Shown here one piece after another: positions 6,144-6,693 of a DNA stretch of 6,693 nucleotides; position 1 is the stretch's first letter; every line of letters begins with the position of its first letter. The stretch comes from Bryobacterales bacterium. Lineage in GTDB: Bacteria; Acidobacteriota; Terriglobia; Bryobacterales; Bryobacteraceae. The stretch spans positions 1 through 6,693 of the forward strand of contig JANXQZ010000379.1 of NCBI GenBank assembly GCA_025353235.1. Direction: 5' to 3'. The translations under genes were made by a program, and so were the position numbers. The notes beneath the pieces were generated by a model. That model was not told where the DNA came from. It saw only the letters and a list, made by a program, of their open reading frames with translations, and made no database searches.

Positions 6144-6693
6144 GAATCGAGCAGCCCCTCCGAGTGCATCAGTTCCGCATTCAGGACTGCCGCGCCCGCC
6201 GCTCCGCGAATCGTGTTGTGCCCCAGCGCGATGAACTTAAAGTCAAGCGCCGGGCATTCGCGCACGCGCCCAACGTACACGGCCATGCCGTTATCGCGCG
6301 AGGCGTCGCGTCGTGGCTGGGGACGATCCTTCTCGCGCATATATTGAATCGGCTGAGCCGGCGCGCTTGGCAGGCTCTTCTCCTGAGGCACCCCCCGAAA
6401 GCTTTCGAGCGCGTGAATCAAGTTGGATTCCGTGGGCTTGTGCTCAAACTCTACTGACGTGGCAACCATGTGCCCGTCCACCACGGGAACGCGATTGCAA
6501 TGCGCGCTCACCTTGGTCGGCAGAGGCTGGATGCGGTCGCCCAAGAAGTCGCCCAGGATCTTCTGGGTTTCCTCCTGCATCTTCTCTTCCTCGTTGCCGA
6601 TAAACGGAACCACGTTAGCGACAATGTCCATGGATGCAACGCCTGGATAGCCAGCGCCCGAGATGGCCTGCATCGTGGTGACGATCACTTTTT
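6140..6693 (-). CDS. asd: Aspartate-semialdehyde dehydrogenase, archaeal/fungal-type, 5' end off the window
   Basis: Asd reduces L-aspartyl-4-phosphate to aspartate semialdehyde with NADPH, directly using the LysC product and feeding DapA. Only the C-terminal 183 codons are present; the frame is open to the window edge, so the GTG at 6688 is internal. Visible blocks are TMQAISGAGYPG, NVVPFIGNEEEKMQEET, SAHCNRVPVVDGH, ESFRGVPQEKSLPSAPAQPI, DRPQPRRD, GMAVYVGRVRE and ALGHNTIRGAAGAAVLNAEL. These belong to the archaeal/fungal branch of the family rather than the E. coli branch. The Arg in CNRVPV and the His in DGH are the substrate-binding and base residues of that branch. The catalytic Cys lies upstream, outside the window. 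The TGA overlaps lysC as ATGA. The operon promoter, and any lysine-responsive leader, must lie further right. Confidence 0.94.
   Translation of the reverse strand, partial: KVIVTTMQAISGAGYPGVASMDIVANVVPFIGNEEEKMQEETQKILGDFLGDRIQPLPTKVSAHCNRVPVVDGHMVATSVEFEHKPTESNLIHALESFRGVPQEKSLPSAPAQPIQYMREKDRPQPRRDASRDNGMAVYVGRVRECPALDFKFIALGHNTIRGAAGAAVLNAELMHSEGLLDS
6155..6161 (-). promoter_or_regulatory. Shine-Dalgarno site of lysC inside asd
   Basis: GGAGGGG on the minus strand lies 11 nt before ATG 6143 and 20 nt before the alternative ATG 6134, which favours 6143. It is within the last codons of asd. The spacing is longer than ideal. Confidence 0.5.

Overview
The window reads as chromosomal DNA of a bacterium with mid-to-high GC. 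The best guess is an Acidobacteriota soil bacterium (Terriglobia-like). This rests on the compact asd-lysC-dapB-dapA-dapD order, the short-form DapB, an archaeal/fungal-type Asd and a nearby Tat-exported CE15 esterase. It is an inference from gene content, not a phylogenetic result.

Right two thirds (6693 down to 2410, minus strand): a lysine/diaminopimelate operon read right to left as asd (5' end off the window), lysC, dapB, dapA, dapD. The genes are packed with ATGA overlaps (asd/lysC and lysC/dapB), a 2-nt gap (dapB/dapA) and an 11-nt overlap (dapA/dapD). Together they take aspartyl phosphate and aspartate semialdehyde to tetrahydrodipicolinate and then into the succinylase branch, supplying meso-DAP for peptidoglycan and lysine. 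The aminotransferase, DapE, DapF and LysA steps are not in the window.

Middle (2396 down to 1871, minus strand): a BrnT-type toxin gene starts 13 nt after the dapD stop and overlaps by 17 nt a small antitoxin-like gene. This toxin-antitoxin pair therefore sits as a tail on the biosynthetic operon. Facing it on the plus strand (about 1209-1857) is a fragment of a nuclease-like protein of unknown family. It lacks its N-terminus, has only a TTG start without a ribosome binding site, and appears frameshifted near its end.

Left third: a complete tRNA-Ser(UGA) gene with encoded CCA (1068-1157, plus strand). Divergent from it is the first 348 codons of a Tat-exported glucuronoyl-esterase-like protein (CE15), running off the left edge (1046 down to 1, minus strand). 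The stretch between the tRNA and dapD (about 1.2 kb: relic plus toxin-antitoxin) looks like accessory DNA between two conserved blocks. No gene-free stretch exceeds 300 bases. I see no CRISPR array, insertion sequence or convincing rho-independent terminator.
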